From JBFHQE01 sp041592335 (GTDB lineage Bacteria; Pseudomonadota; Gammaproteobacteria; Thiohalobacterales; Thiohalobacteraceae), in contig JBFHQE010000004.1 of NCBI GenBank assembly GCA_041592335.1, forward strand, positions 88,908 through 152,907: a stretch of DNA of 64,000 bases. Direction: 5' to 3'. Position numbers and translations under genes: made by a program. The notes below the pieces were generated by a model. It did not search any database, was not told the origin of the DNA, and saw only the letters and a list, made by a program, of their open reading frames with translations. Below, piece by piece: positions 42,513-50,860 of this stretch (positions within the stretch are counted from its first letter, which is position 1; every line of letters begins with the position of its first letter).

Positions 42513-42905
42513 ATGTCCCAACCCGATCAGCTTCCCGACGAACAACCGGCCATTCGCGTGGTGGCACGCCCCTCTGACACGAATGCAGGCGGCGATATTT
42601 TTGGCGGATGGATTATGTCGCAGATCGATATTGCCGGCAGCATTGCCGCCTATCGCGAAGCCAGGGGACGCGTGGTGACGATTGCCGTGGATTCCATGCA
42701 GTTTCACAAGCCGGTTTTCGTAGGCGATCTTGTCAGTTGCTACAGCCGGATAGAAAAAGTCGGCAACACCTCGATCCGAGTGCATGTCGATGTTTATGTC
42801 GAACGCGACCGGAAAGGATTGCAAACGATCAAGGTGACCGAGGCCAATGTCACCTATGTCGCTATCGACGAGAAGCGTCGACCACGGCCGGTTCACCAGG
42901 ATTAA
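42513..42905 (+). CDS. yciA: Acyl-CoA thioesterase YciA
   Basis: This 130-residue hotdog-fold thioesterase has the family signature RPSDTNAGGDIFGGWIMSQID (19-39, Asp/Asn catalytic region) and AVDSMQFHKPVFVGDLVSCYS, with HVDVYVER late. It hydrolyses short- to medium-chain acyl-CoAs and may recycle CoA during beta-oxidation. The ATG at 42513 is chosen over an upstream in-frame start because it lies 2 nt behind the ligase stop and gives the family N-terminus. It overlaps the convergent 330-aa gene by 4 nt. Confidence 0.93.
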   Translation: MSQPDQLPDEQPAIRVVARPSDTNAGGDIFGGWIMSQIDIAGSIAAYREARGRVVTIAVDSMQFHKPVFVGDLVSCYSRIEKVGNTSIRVHVDVYVERDRKGLQTIKVTEANVTYVAIDEKRRPRPVHQD

Positions 42906-43894
42906 ATCAGTTCACTACGCGGCAGGCGTACCAGGGTGACTACCCGTTTCAGAACCCCGGCAATTTCCAGCTCCGAAAAACAGAGCGTATTCCCGGAAGA
43001 CGCAGCCTCGTCGTCCAGCTTGATACCCATATCGTTCAGCCTGAAACAGGCCAGATGCATATGGATGAAATCTTCCGGGTTGGAGAATATAGTCCGCACT
43101 TCTTCCAGGTAAGACTCAAACAACTCGTGATGGCCTGGCAACAATTCCAGCTTATGCTCGGCTTCAGACAGGTGAGCCTCAAGCTGCGATATTTGCTCGA
43201 GATTATCATGATAGGCCTGGACCAGCAGTTTACTGAGTCCATTACCCCTGGCCTGGCGGGCACGTAATCGTGACTGGAGTATCCGGCGTTCGTCTTCCAG
43301 TTCCTTGCGCTCTATTTTCAACCGCGAAAGATGATTCAGCGCATAGGTAATCAACCCGTCGAAAATACATTGCTTGATTGCAGCCCGAACCTGTTCTTCG
43401 GATTCGGCCGCCGACAGTATCTTGTGGTCATGGAAATTAACAGCGGTTTGCAGCACATCCCGGCGAATATGATCACCAGCCCCCGCTACTTCCATGCCCA
43501 TAATCTGTTTTTCCTCGCGTTGAACGCACATCATGGCATAAGCCGTATCGGCTTCAATGTGATGCGTGCTTTCAAAGAAACTTTTGAGCTCGGGACTCGT
43601 ACTGAAAACCCGGGTTATTTCGTCCGGCGTCGAGAAATAAGCCGCGACCTCGGGATTGTGGACGTAATTATTGCGCTGCATGTCGAGTGGACCGGGGATC
43701 TGTTCAACGGTCTGATCGATAAAGGCAAGCGCTCCCGCGACATCCTTGCGTAACTTGTTCTTGTATCCAGGCACCAGCCGCAACCTGGGCTCTGTTCCAT
43801 CGATGACTCGCTCGATCGCCTGCTCGGTCGCATCGACCAGATCATGCCGGGATCCGTTCTTGAAACTGAGTAAATCGAGTAACCAACGCATCAA
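42902..43894 (-). CDS. Conserved hypothetical protein with coiled coil
   Basis: This 330-residue soluble protein has no recognised domain. It starts with a mixed region (1-200) with a conserved-looking LVPGYKNKLRKDVAGAL (40-56) and CVQREEKQIMGMEVAG, then a coiled coil (about 205-255, KIERKELEDERRILQSRL), ending in a beta-rich tail. There is no signal peptide. Its start overlaps the TlpA-like gene stop by 4 nt (ATGA), so it is the last gene of the octaheme-cytochrome operon, and it converges on yciA. A role in that redox pathway is only suggested by position. Confidence 0.6.
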   Translation of the reverse strand: MMRWLLDLLSFKNGSRHDLVDATEQAIERVIDGTEPRLRLVPGYKNKLRKDVAGALAFIDQTVEQIPGPLDMQRNNYVHNPEVAAYFSTPDEITRVFSTSPELKSFFESTHHIEADTAYAMMCVQREEKQIMGMEVAGAGDHIRRDVLQTAVNFHDHKILSAAESEEQVRAAIKQCIFDGLITYALNHLSRLKIERKELEDERRILQSRLRARQARGNGLSKLLVQAYHDNLEQISQLEAHLSEAEHKLELLPGHHELFESYLEEVRTIFSNPEDFIHMHLACFRLNDMGIKLDDEAASSGNTLCFSELEIAGVLKRVVTLVRLPRSELI

Positions 43895-44790
43895 TTCACC
43901 TGAAGATCAGTTTGTGGCGTTTGCTGATTATTCACGACGTGTTCAATAAAGGACAGATAATCGTTCCAGTTGGATACCGGCCCATAATGCGAGAACAACA
44001 CCAGTCCATGCTTGTCCAGAATGTAAGTACTGGGGAATACCCGGGCTATTTCCCGGTCCTTTATCGGCGCGCCATCCGTTAACATCAACTGCCCCGTGCT
44101 ATCCTCATCGACACCGGAATCAGCCAGCGGCAGATCGGTAAAACCATTATCGTTCGCCCATTGTTGCGAAATGATGAATGGCTCACGCACCTGGAGAAGC
44201 ACCATCTCCACCCGGTCGCCAAATTTCTCACCCACGGCAACATGAAACCGCTGCAATTCAGGGAACTCGCGCAAACAGGGCGGACACCAGGAACCCCAGA
44301 AATGCAGGAACACCAGCTTGCCCCGCATTTTTGAGACAGACATCTCTTCGTCACCTGATTGCCAGCGAATATCGTAAAAACGCTGCCCTACCAGGCGGCC
44401 TGTTGCAGCCTGTTGAGCTTGTATGTTGTCTGCGTAGGGCGACCACAGGGTCGGCCAGGCTTCGGCGTCAAACACGATATTATTGTTGAGCGCGTACAGC
44501 ACACAGCGTTGCTGCGTATGCGATTGACAGTTTTCCAGTGCGGTTTGCTCTGCCTCGGCAGCACTCAAGGCACCTGCCTGCCAGGCCCAGGCGCCGCCCG
44601 GTGCAATGGCAAACGCCTTGTGCTCATCCGCCTGCTGGTAATAAGGCCAGTTATCGAGCGCCTTCTTGCCAACATGTGGAATGTTCGCTTCACCCGCGAT
44701 AACGATACTGTTGATGAATAGCATCAGCAGCAACAAAACAAGAGCCCGGTACGAAACCGGGCTCGGTACATCGGTGTTAATCAATGCCAT
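43891..44790 (-). CDS. Exported TlpA-like thiol:disulfide protein with extra N-terminal domain
   Basis: From the ATG at 44790 (299 aa; 44823 is also open but overlaps the cytochrome gene) the protein has an N-terminal hydrophobic export segment (about 15-33). Residues 45-130 form a domain of about 85 residues (AFAIAPGGAWAWQ, ENCQ, RCVLY) resembling DUF4189-type secreted modules with a Cys pair. A thioredoxin-fold domain follows with the active site HFWGSWCPPCLREFPE (CPPC). It should reduce or form disulfides in the periplasm, perhaps maintaining the CxxCH cysteines of the octaheme cytochrome before haem attachment. It is fourth in the operon. Confidence 0.82.
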   Translation of the reverse strand: MALINTDVPSPVSYRALVLLLLMLFINSIVIAGEANIPHVGKKALDNWPYYQQADEHKAFAIAPGGAWAWQAGALSAAEAEQTALENCQSHTQQRCVLYALNNNIVFDAEAWPTLWSPYADNIQAQQAATGRLVGQRFYDIRWQSGDEEMSVSKMRGKLVFLHFWGSWCPPCLREFPELQRFHVAVGEKFGDRVEMVLLQVREPFIISQQWANDNGFTDLPLADSGVDEDSTGQLMLTDGAPIKDREIARVFPSTYILDKHGLVLFSHYGPVSNWNDYLSFIEHVVNNQQTPQTDLQVN

Positions 44791-44797
44791 AACCTGA

Positions 44798-45400
44798 TTA
44801 ATCTTCCACTTCTTCCCAGCCATTGATCATAGCCTTGATATGCGAAGTTGCAGTATGCCCTGCTGTTGCCAGATAGACATGAGCAATAAAGAAGATCAGC
44901 ATCATGAAGGCCGCAATCACATGGAAGTAGGCCACCCACTCCAGGCTCAGCCAACCGAAGCCCCATTTTTCCCAGTCGTTATAGAAAAGATAGGCCCAGC
45001 CGGTAAACCAGATGAGAGGATTGATAATCACCAGCACAAACAGATAGGCCAGGCGTTGCAGCGGGTTGTGCTTGCGCAGCGTGGTCTGACGGAATGGATG
45101 TGGCGCATGGGTGAAGATACCGGTCAGGTAATACTTCATCATGGCATCCACTTTTTCCATGGTCGGAATGTACTGCTTCCATTCACCGGTTGTGAAGGTC
45201 CAGAAGATGGCGAAGACCCATAAGCCCACCAGCGTCCAGGCGGCGGTGGTGTGAATTGCCACCGCATCCTCGAAACCGAACAGCGTATAGGAGCCATGAA
45301 CCTCGAAGCCGGTCAGCATCAGCGTGATAATGAGCAGCGCCTGGGACCAGTGCCAGAAACGTTCGAAACGTTTGAAGATATAAATGCGTTCAGTCGCCAT
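44798..45400 (-). CDS. Cytochrome b561-type membrane subunit
   Basis: Starting at the ATG at 45400 (AGAGAGGA lies 7 nt upstream; an earlier in-frame ATG is poor), the 200-residue protein has four transmembrane helices. Haem-ligand histidines are visible in FWHWSQA (helix 1), VAIHTTAAW (helix 2), AYFHVIAAF (helix 3-4) and FIAHVYLAT. Such proteins pass electrons between the quinone pool and periplasmic cytochromes. It lies 4 nt after the octaheme cytochrome, so it is its probable membrane redox partner. The orientation of electron flow cannot be told. Confidence 0.88.
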   Translation of the reverse strand: MATERIYIFKRFERFWHWSQALLIITLMLTGFEVHGSYTLFGFEDAVAIHTTAAWTLVGLWVFAIFWTFTTGEWKQYIPTMEKVDAMMKYYLTGIFTHAPHPFRQTTLRKHNPLQRLAYLFVLVIINPLIWFTGWAYLFYNDWEKWGFGWLSLEWVAYFHVIAAFMMLIFFIAHVYLATAGHTATSHIKAMINGWEEVED

Positions 45401-45404
45401 TGTT

Positions 45405-47081
45405 TTATCCTCTCTTGTGCATGAGGTAGCGGATACCACCGTGAACCAGTACACCAACCAGCGTCAGCAAGGCCAGCGTCCAGCCAATCTTGTCAACCAG
45501 CGGAGTATTGTCCCGGCCCGGCATGTAGATATCGGTGATCGCGGCCAGTCGGCCATTCACGGCGTGACACTGGGCACAGGTGAGTGCGTCTTCCTTGGGG
45601 GCAACCATGTGGGTGATCGGCCAGCTCATCTCGGTTTCGACAAACTTCATCTCACCGCTGTACTCCATACCCATGGCGTTCATACCCCATGTCAGCGCCT
45701 TGTCCCAGTCATAGTGGGTCCAGAAAGCCGAATCATCGTCACCGGCTGTATGGAACACCGCGAGGGTTTCATTACCGATGTCGTATGGCTGCTTGCCGCG
45801 GAACACCTTCACCGGCCAGATGAGTGAGTTCGGATCATCCGCGCTCCCCTGGAAGTCGTTGATCTTGACCTTGTCACCATCAACCTTGTCGCCGAACAGT
45901 GTGAAATGCACTTCACCGTTGAACCAGGTGTATTCAGGGATAACCCAGCGTTCATAGGTGAAATCGCCTTTCTTACTGTCATAAAGATCGCGTCCATCGC
46001 TGCCCTTGATCTGCAGGCGGTGACCATCTTCATCCAGCTTGCCGGCAGTTGACCAGTCCCAGGTCATCTTGGTGGCCAGTGAGCCACGCGCGAAGGCCGG
46101 GATATGGCAGGTCTGGCAGGCTACCTTGTCAGTGTGCGAATTCAGCTTGGCGCTGGACTCGGCGGCCAGTGGATGCGGGGAGTTACCGTGACAGGCCACA
46201 CAGGTCGTCGGGTTCCGGTCGCCCTGCGCACCGCGAATCAACTTGCCTTCGGTATCGGAAGCCGTTGGTGTATAGCGACTGCCAGACACTTCATGAGAGT
46301 CGCTCAGATGGCATTTACCGCAGCTGAAGTCCAAGCCCTTGGCATCCATATGCACATCGAGATAGCGCAGCGGCTCGTCCAGCGAACTGTCCAGATCGCC
46401 GTGCTTGACGGCATTACCCCCACCACCATAGAAGTGACAGGAGCCACAGGTCTTGCGGCTGGTCTTACCGACATTCTGGGCAACATTCTTCAGATCGACG
46501 CCATCACGGAACTTGCCGGAATGGGGTGGCCATTCCATCTTTTCATAGTTCGGATGACCGGACAGGCCCGGGATCTTTTTGTAGGTGCCGGTTGTATCGT
46601 GGCAAACCAGGCAGTCCACATTGGTTTCGGAGGTGAAATCGAAACTGTCATCGCTCCAGCCATAACCAACGTGGCAGGCACTACAGAACGTCTGGTTAGA
46701 CTGCACAGAGGTACAGAAATTATTGATGACATTCTTCTTGCCCAGCTGTTGCTTGGTCTTGGGATTCACAAACTCCCAGGTCCAGTGCTTGGTGTTGTGC
46801 ACCTGCTTGGCTGCTTCGGTGTGACAGGACAGACAGGCTTCCGTCACTTCCGTACCGTCATTGAAATGCTGATCAAGTTCATCGAACTTGGCATGGTCCG
46901 CAGTCGAGCCATTAATCTTTTTGACCTCTTCGATCACCTCTGGACTGACTGCGGGCGCAGCCGTCGCGGCTGCGCCTTCATTGCCTGCTGCCGGTGCAGC
47001 AGTCGTTGCAGAAACCAGTTGAGGGATCAGCCAGCCGAAGATAAATACTGCGTTGCGTATTTTCTTCATTCGGGTATTCAT
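45405..47081 (-). CDS. Tetrathionate-reductase-family octaheme cytochrome c, membrane-anchored
   Basis: Eight CxxCH haem motifs are present (CLSCH, CSACH, CLVCH, CGSCH, CGKCH, CVACH, CQTCH, CAQCH), as in the octaheme tetrathionate reductase (OTR) family, whose members can act on tetrathionate, nitrite or hydroxylamine. An N-terminal export signal (from MKKIRNAVFIFG) and a C-terminal helix (about residues 530-550, GWTLALLTLVGVLVHGGI) mean the haem domain is periplasmic and tethered. The ATG at 47081 has AGGAG 9 nt upstream and is preferred over an ORF extension. A DUF302 gene lies upstream; a cytochrome b561-like gene lies downstream. The physiological substrate is unknown. Confidence 0.93.
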   Translation of the reverse strand: MNTRMKKIRNAVFIFGWLIPQLVSATTAAPAAGNEGAAATAAPAVSPEVIEEVKKINGSTADHAKFDELDQHFNDGTEVTEACLSCHTEAAKQVHNTKHWTWEFVNPKTKQQLGKKNVINNFCTSVQSNQTFCSACHVGYGWSDDSFDFTSETNVDCLVCHDTTGTYKKIPGLSGHPNYEKMEWPPHSGKFRDGVDLKNVAQNVGKTSRKTCGSCHFYGGGGNAVKHGDLDSSLDEPLRYLDVHMDAKGLDFSCGKCHLSDSHEVSGSRYTPTASDTEGKLIRGAQGDRNPTTCVACHGNSPHPLAAESSAKLNSHTDKVACQTCHIPAFARGSLATKMTWDWSTAGKLDEDGHRLQIKGSDGRDLYDSKKGDFTYERWVIPEYTWFNGEVHFTLFGDKVDGDKVKINDFQGSADDPNSLIWPVKVFRGKQPYDIGNETLAVFHTAGDDDSAFWTHYDWDKALTWGMNAMGMEYSGEMKFVETEMSWPITHMVAPKEDALTCAQCHAVNGRLAAITDIYMPGRDNTPLVDKIGWTLALLTLVGVLVHGGIRYLMHKRG

Positions 47082-47109
47082 TGTCTTTTCTCCTGAAGAA
47101 AGTGAGCCA

Positions 47110-47646
47110 TTAGCAACCGCCGGTTTCCTGGCCACCGCCACCACCACCGCCGGGTGCTGTCTTGATCAGGGGCGGTGCCGGAGTGGAAGGATCAAATGCA
47201 AGGAATTCTTTCTGATCCGCTGCAACCTGATCCATGATGTCGGCCACGCCAAACAGCTTGCCCATCAGGCCCGCGTTCATGGTGCCAATGTAAGTCTTGC
47301 CATCGTCCTGCTTGAATACCGTGATGGTGCAGGGCATCAGGATGGAGAAGATCCGGCTGTCGGCTCTTTTCAGCAGTGGGCCTGAGTAGTCGGTGCTGCA
47401 AGCCTCGACCAGCAGAACCGGCATTACATTACCGCCATTGGCAGCCACCGCCTTGGACGGATCGCGCAAGCCGGAGAGTTTCCAGCCCTTGCCTTCCAGC
47501 CGCTGGATATTCGCCTGAATTCTGGCGGCCGTTTCCTCCACACCGAATGGACTCGGCGTAATGTTAAACATCATTTCCTTGGCAAAACCCAGCGCCATCA
47601 CAGCAACCAGCGCGAGTCCCGCAATAACGCCCAGAATGAATTTCAT
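47110..47646 (-). CDS. DUF302 protein with glycine-rich Cys tail
   Basis: A signal-anchor helix (2-24) leads to a DUF302 domain (about 25-150, marked by SPFGVEETAARIQANIQ, the CSTDY segment and ILMPCTITVF). Residues 165-178 are GGGGGGGQETGGC in outline, a flexible tail ending in Cys. DUF302 proteins are small periplasmic or membrane proteins of unknown function, often with metabolic redox genes. It is the first gene of the octaheme-cytochrome operon, 28 nt upstream of that gene. The function is unknown; the Cys pair (in ACSTDY and MPC) could bind a metal. Confidence 0.82.
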   Translation of the reverse strand: MKFILGVIAGLALVAVMALGFAKEMMFNITPSPFGVEETAARIQANIQRLEGKGWKLSGLRDPSKAVAANGGNVMPVLLVEACSTDYSGPLLKRADSRIFSILMPCTITVFKQDDGKTYIGTMNAGLMGKLFGVADIMDQVAADQKEFLAFDPSTPAPPLIKTAPGGGGGGGQETGGC

Positions 47647-47821
47647 TTTGAAGCCCTCCGTTTATAAGTAAACACTAATGTTCTTAATTGTCAGTATGTG
47701 TCGCGAGCGGAATTATGCAATGGGTAATGCGATCAATCACTTCTGTTTGATGATCTGTATCAAGTCTTTAATGACTAATTTGTCAGAGATTTTTTAAAAC
47801 GCGGAAACAAGCTTGGGACAT

Positions 47822-47852
47822 AAAAAAACCCGCCCCGAGTTACGGGGCGGGT
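47822..47852 (-). terminator. Intrinsic terminator of the PilZ gene
   Basis: On the minus strand ACCCGCCCCG pairs with CGGGGCGGGT (828-837 with 843-852 of 47 kb) over a 5-nt loop and is followed by a T-run (complement of the A-run at 47822-47828). It lies 22 nt after the PilZ stop. Confidence 0.88.
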
Positions 47853-47873
47853 CGGCTGAATATCAGGTAAATA

Positions 47874-48224
47874 TCAGGCGGCGTGGACGCAATGATCCGC
47901 CATGTCGACGTAGTACATGACTTCCTCGATAACACTGCGGGTTACCAGGTCACGCTCGGTAAACAGCACCGCCACGCCTTCATCCGTGACTCGTACCACG
48001 CGGCCGGATGCCTGGCGCGAGAACATGTAACGGCCCGTCCAGATGTTGAATTTAAGTTTGATCCGATCATCCATGGCCGGTGAATTACCACCCGTGACTT
48101 CGAGAAACATGCTGCGCACGCTCAGGTCACGCACCAGGCCGACACAGTCACCCAGGGAACTGTGCACATCGAGATCGACGGAAATATGCTTTCGAGACTG
48201 TTTACGACGTTCCATAAGGTTCAC
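47874..48224 (-). CDS. PilZ-domain cyclic-di-GMP receptor
   Basis: This 116-residue single-domain protein begins ERRKQSRKHISVDL, which carries the R-x-x-x-R motif that grips cyclic di-GMP, and continues with RDLSVRSMFLEV, the D-x-S-x-x-G-like segment (the Gly is replaced by Ser). A C-terminal beta strand region completes the barrel (GRVVRVTDEGVAVLF). It is monocistronic with a strong terminator. A long upstream region (189 nt) may hold its promoter. The output partner is unknown. Confidence 0.85.
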   Translation of the reverse strand: MNLMERRKQSRKHISVDLDVHSSLGDCVGLVRDLSVRSMFLEVTGGNSPAMDDRIKLKFNIWTGRYMFSRQASGRVVRVTDEGVAVLFTERDLVTRSVIEEVMYYVDMADHCVHAA

Positions 48225-48413
48225 CCCAAAGTTTTTAATCTTTAAATCAGCACAGCACGAAATAGCCGACTGCGGTTGTTTCCAACCGCAGACCTATCCC
48301 TGATGGCACCAATCCTTATGGAATTTCCTTATGACGCTGGTCTTCGCATCCATGACCAGAAATACGGAATGAGAACCGTATCTCAACTGTTAGCGGAACG
48401 GGATCACAAAACT

Positions 48414-49211
48414 TTAAATTACCGCGGGGCGACGAACCTGCTGGAACAGCTGGTAGAAGTTTTCGCTGCTGTATTCGGCGACGGCCTCCAGCGAGTCACC
48501 GCGTATTTCGGCTATTTTTTCAGCGACATAGCGAACATATGCGGGCTGGTTAGGCTTACCGCGCCGGGGCACGGGCGCAAGGTAGGGTGAATCGGTCTCG
48601 ATCAGCAGCCGGTCCTGCGGCACCTTTCTGGCCACCTCGCGCAGTTCGTCGGCGTTCTTGAAGGTCACGATCCCGGAAAATGAGATATAGAACCCGAGAT
48701 CCAGCGCCTGCTTCGCCATCTCCCAGCTCTCGGTGAAGCAATGCATCACGCCGCGACACCGGTCCGCGCCCTCTTCGCTCATGATCGCGATGGTATCTTT
48801 GCGCGCGTCGCGGGTATGGACGATGATGGGTTTATTGACTGCATTGGCGGCCCGGATGTGCTCGCGGAAGCGCTGCTGCTGCACCGGAATCGCCTCATCC
48901 TTGCCGTAGTAATAATCCAGACCGGTCTCGCCAATGGCAACGATACGATCATTACTGCTGGCCAGCTCAATCAGGCGATCGGCTGTCGGGTCTTCACCCT
49001 CCTGCTCGGAGGGGTGTACACCCACGGAGATGGAGACATTCTCATAGTCCTCCACCAGGTCGCGCATGGATGGCCAGGCTTCCAGATTGATGGAGACACA
49101 GAGTAAGTGTTCCACCGATTCCTCGGCAGCGGCCTCGAGATAAGCGAGTAGCGTATGTTCGGCGTCGGTCTTTAACCGGTCGAGATGGCAATGGGAGTCG
49201 ATGAGTTTCAT
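48414..49211 (-). CDS. TatD-family metal-dependent hydrolase
   Basis: This TIM-barrel hydrolase (265 aa from the ATG at 49211, MKLIDSHCHLD; a start at 49220 is open) has the YcfH/TatD signature: SHCHLD (metal His pair), GETGLDYYY with Glu, IIVHTRDA, GVMHCFTES and ETDSPYLAPVP. It is a 3'-5' DNase-like or deoxyribonuclease family member. Its place after holB and a PilZ gene is conserved in gammaproteobacteria. No ribosome site is seen; a TAGAAT just upstream could make a nearly leaderless mRNA. Confidence 0.92.
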   Translation of the reverse strand: MKLIDSHCHLDRLKTDAEHTLLAYLEAAAEESVEHLLCVSINLEAWPSMRDLVEDYENVSISVGVHPSEQEGEDPTADRLIELASSNDRIVAIGETGLDYYYGKDEAIPVQQQRFREHIRAANAVNKPIIVHTRDARKDTIAIMSEEGADRCRGVMHCFTESWEMAKQALDLGFYISFSGIVTFKNADELREVARKVPQDRLLIETDSPYLAPVPRRGKPNQPAYVRYVAEKIAEIRGDSLEAVAEYSSENFYQLFQQVRRPAVI

Positions 49212-49286
49212 GGCGGGCATTCTACGCGAATCCCGCGCAGAAATTTACGTCACAAAGTCAGGGTGAACACTGAGGGTGTTCTACAA

Positions 49287-49631
49287 CTAGAGGGTATGCG
49301 TGGGGCGTTCTGCCTGCAGGGCACCGGCGAGATAGGTTTCGATCTTGTTACGCGCGCTGCCGTTGTCCTGATCGCTGAACTGCACACCGATACCGGTCGC
49401 GCGGCTGCCCTGCGCGCCCTTGGGAGTAATCCAGATGATCTTGCCGGCCACTGGCAGTTTCTCGGTTTCTTCCATCAGCGTCAGCAGCATGAATACCTCG
49501 TCACCGAGGTTGTAATTCTTGTTGGTCGGAATAAACAGGCCACCGTTTTTCACAAATGGCATGTAGGCCGCGTATAACGCACCCTTGTCCTTGATGGATA
49601 GCGAGAGGATACCCTGGCGTCCTGGTTTCAT
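49287..49631 (-). CDS. pilZ: Type IV pilus PilZ-like protein
   Basis: This 114-residue PilZ-fold protein has SLSIKDKGALYAAYMPFVKNGGLFIPT (9-35) and KIIWITPKGAQGSRATGIGVQFS, the usual pattern of the short PilZ linked to type IV pilus biogenesis, lacking the RxxxR arm of c-di-GMP binders. It lies 19 nt after holB, in the conserved holB-pilZ-tatD order. It probably acts with PilB/FimX-type partners rather than binding cyclic di-GMP itself. Confidence 0.88.
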   Translation of the reverse strand: MKPGRQGILSLSIKDKGALYAAYMPFVKNGGLFIPTNKNYNLGDEVFMLLTLMEETEKLPVAGKIIWITPKGAQGSRATGIGVQFSDQDNGSARNKIETYLAGALQAERPTHTL

Positions 49632-49650
49632 TCCGTATTACTCCTGATAG

Positions 49651-50631
49651 TTACCGTTGCGCCTGTGCGCGTGACCAATTGATCAGCAATCCTTCAATTA
49701 CCAGCTGCCGATTGACCGAAGTCCTGCTTAAACGAATCGCTTCCCAGACCTGGTCAAGAAACTGGTAAAGCTGTGTTGTCGAACAGGGGCGCGCCAGCGT
49801 CTCAAGCGGCTCCGCGAGATCCCGGTTGCGGATCCTGGCACCTGGCACACTCACCAGCCGAATCATATCCATCAGCCAGCTACCGAGCCAGTGCAGCGGG
49901 GCCACGGCCTCATCGCCGGCCCAGTCTGCCGCCACCCGGAGCGGGTCCGTTTTACCGGCCCGAATGGACAATAAGGCGTCCAACCACGCGGCGCGGGCCT
50001 CCATGACCCCTGAATCCGCCAGGGCGGCCGCTTTCAGCGGCGCGCCATCGGCGAGATCCAGCAAGAGATCCGTCTCCTGCGCCGTTCCCTGTGTGTCCAG
50101 CCAGGCCAGCGCCACATCCCTGGGCGGGGCCTGAAAGCGCAGCAGCTGACAGCGGCTGCGGATCGTGGCTGGCAGCCGCGCGGGCTGCTCGGTGACAAGC
50201 ACCATCAAGGTGTTATCGGTCGGTTCTTCCAGAGTCTTGAGCAGGCTGTTGGCCGCCGCGGTGTTCATGGCGTCGGCTGGTTGAATGACGGCAACCTTGA
50301 AACCCCCGGCATGGCTGGTTTGTCCCAGTCTGGCCGTCAGCTCACGGACCTGGTCGACCAGAATACCCTGCTTGCCCTCTTCCGGTGCAACCGAAACCAG
50401 ATCCGGGTGTGTCCCGGCGAGACGCAGCTTGCAGCGCGGACAACTGCCACAGGGGTAACCCCCCGCGACGGGTGTATCACAGAGCAGCCCTGCTGCGAGC
50501 CGTTCCGCGAAGGCGCGTTTTCCCAGACCGGCTGGGCCGGCCAGCAACAGGCCGTGCGGCAGACGATTCTGTTCAATCCGGGATTGAATCAGGGACCAGT
50601 GGGATTCTAGCCAGGGGTAAATAAAATCCAT
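49651..50631 (-). CDS. holB: DNA polymerase III delta' subunit
   Basis: This clamp-loader subunit (326 aa from the ATG at 50631, MDFIYPWL) has the Walker A-like GPAGLGKRAFAERL (35-48), the zinc-binding CGSCPRCKLRLAGTHPD, DQVRELTARL, ADAMNTAAANSLLKTLEEP and the SRC sensor SRCQLLRFQ. It helps load the sliding clamp. An ORF extension to 50715 would overlap the antitoxin gene and is rejected. The ATG follows the brnA stop by 1 nt and has no separate ribosome site, so its translation may depend on brnA. The insertion of brnTA between tmk and holB is discussed as a finding. Confidence 0.93.
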   Translation of the reverse strand: MDFIYPWLESHWSLIQSRIEQNRLPHGLLLAGPAGLGKRAFAERLAAGLLCDTPVAGGYPCGSCPRCKLRLAGTHPDLVSVAPEEGKQGILVDQVRELTARLGQTSHAGGFKVAVIQPADAMNTAAANSLLKTLEEPTDNTLMVLVTEQPARLPATIRSRCQLLRFQAPPRDVALAWLDTQGTAQETDLLLDLADGAPLKAAALADSGVMEARAAWLDALLSIRAGKTDPLRVAADWAGDEAVAPLHWLGSWLMDMIRLVSVPGARIRNRDLAEPLETLARPCSTTQLYQFLDQVWEAIRLSRTSVNRQLVIEGLLINWSRAQAQR

Positions 50632-50632
50632 G

Positions 50633-50860
50633 TTAAGAGGCAATCTGTTCCAGTCGTTCGGCGAGCCAGATTTTGATGATTGATTGGCGTGTAACCCCCA
50701 GACGGTTCGCTTCACGGTCCAGCGATTCGATCATCCAGTCTGGAAAATCCACGTTCACCCTGCGTTGTTTTTGTTGCGGACGCTTGGCTTTGCTCATATC
50801 CAGAGCATCGGTTACGTCTTTACCATTATCAAAATCGGCATCGAATTTTTTAGCTTTCAT
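50633..50860 (-). CDS. brnA: BrnA-type antitoxin
   Basis: This 75-residue protein has an N-terminal tail (1-35) and a ribbon-helix-helix domain: KRPQQKQRRVNVDFPDWMIESLDREANRLGVTRQSIIKIWLAERLEQ (read in pieces, 26-72). It should bind both the toxin and the operator palindrome upstream of brnT. Its start overlaps the brnT stop by 11 nt, as usual for this pair. It ends 1 nt before holB. Confidence 0.88.
   Translation of the reverse strand: MKAKKFDADFDNGKDVTDALDMSKAKRPQQKQRRVNVDFPDWMIESLDREANRLGVTRQSIIKIWLAERLEQIAS

Noticed and set aside
46104..47096. 330-aa plus-strand ORF
   Set aside because: It is antisense to the octaheme cytochrome gene, an effect of its codon composition.
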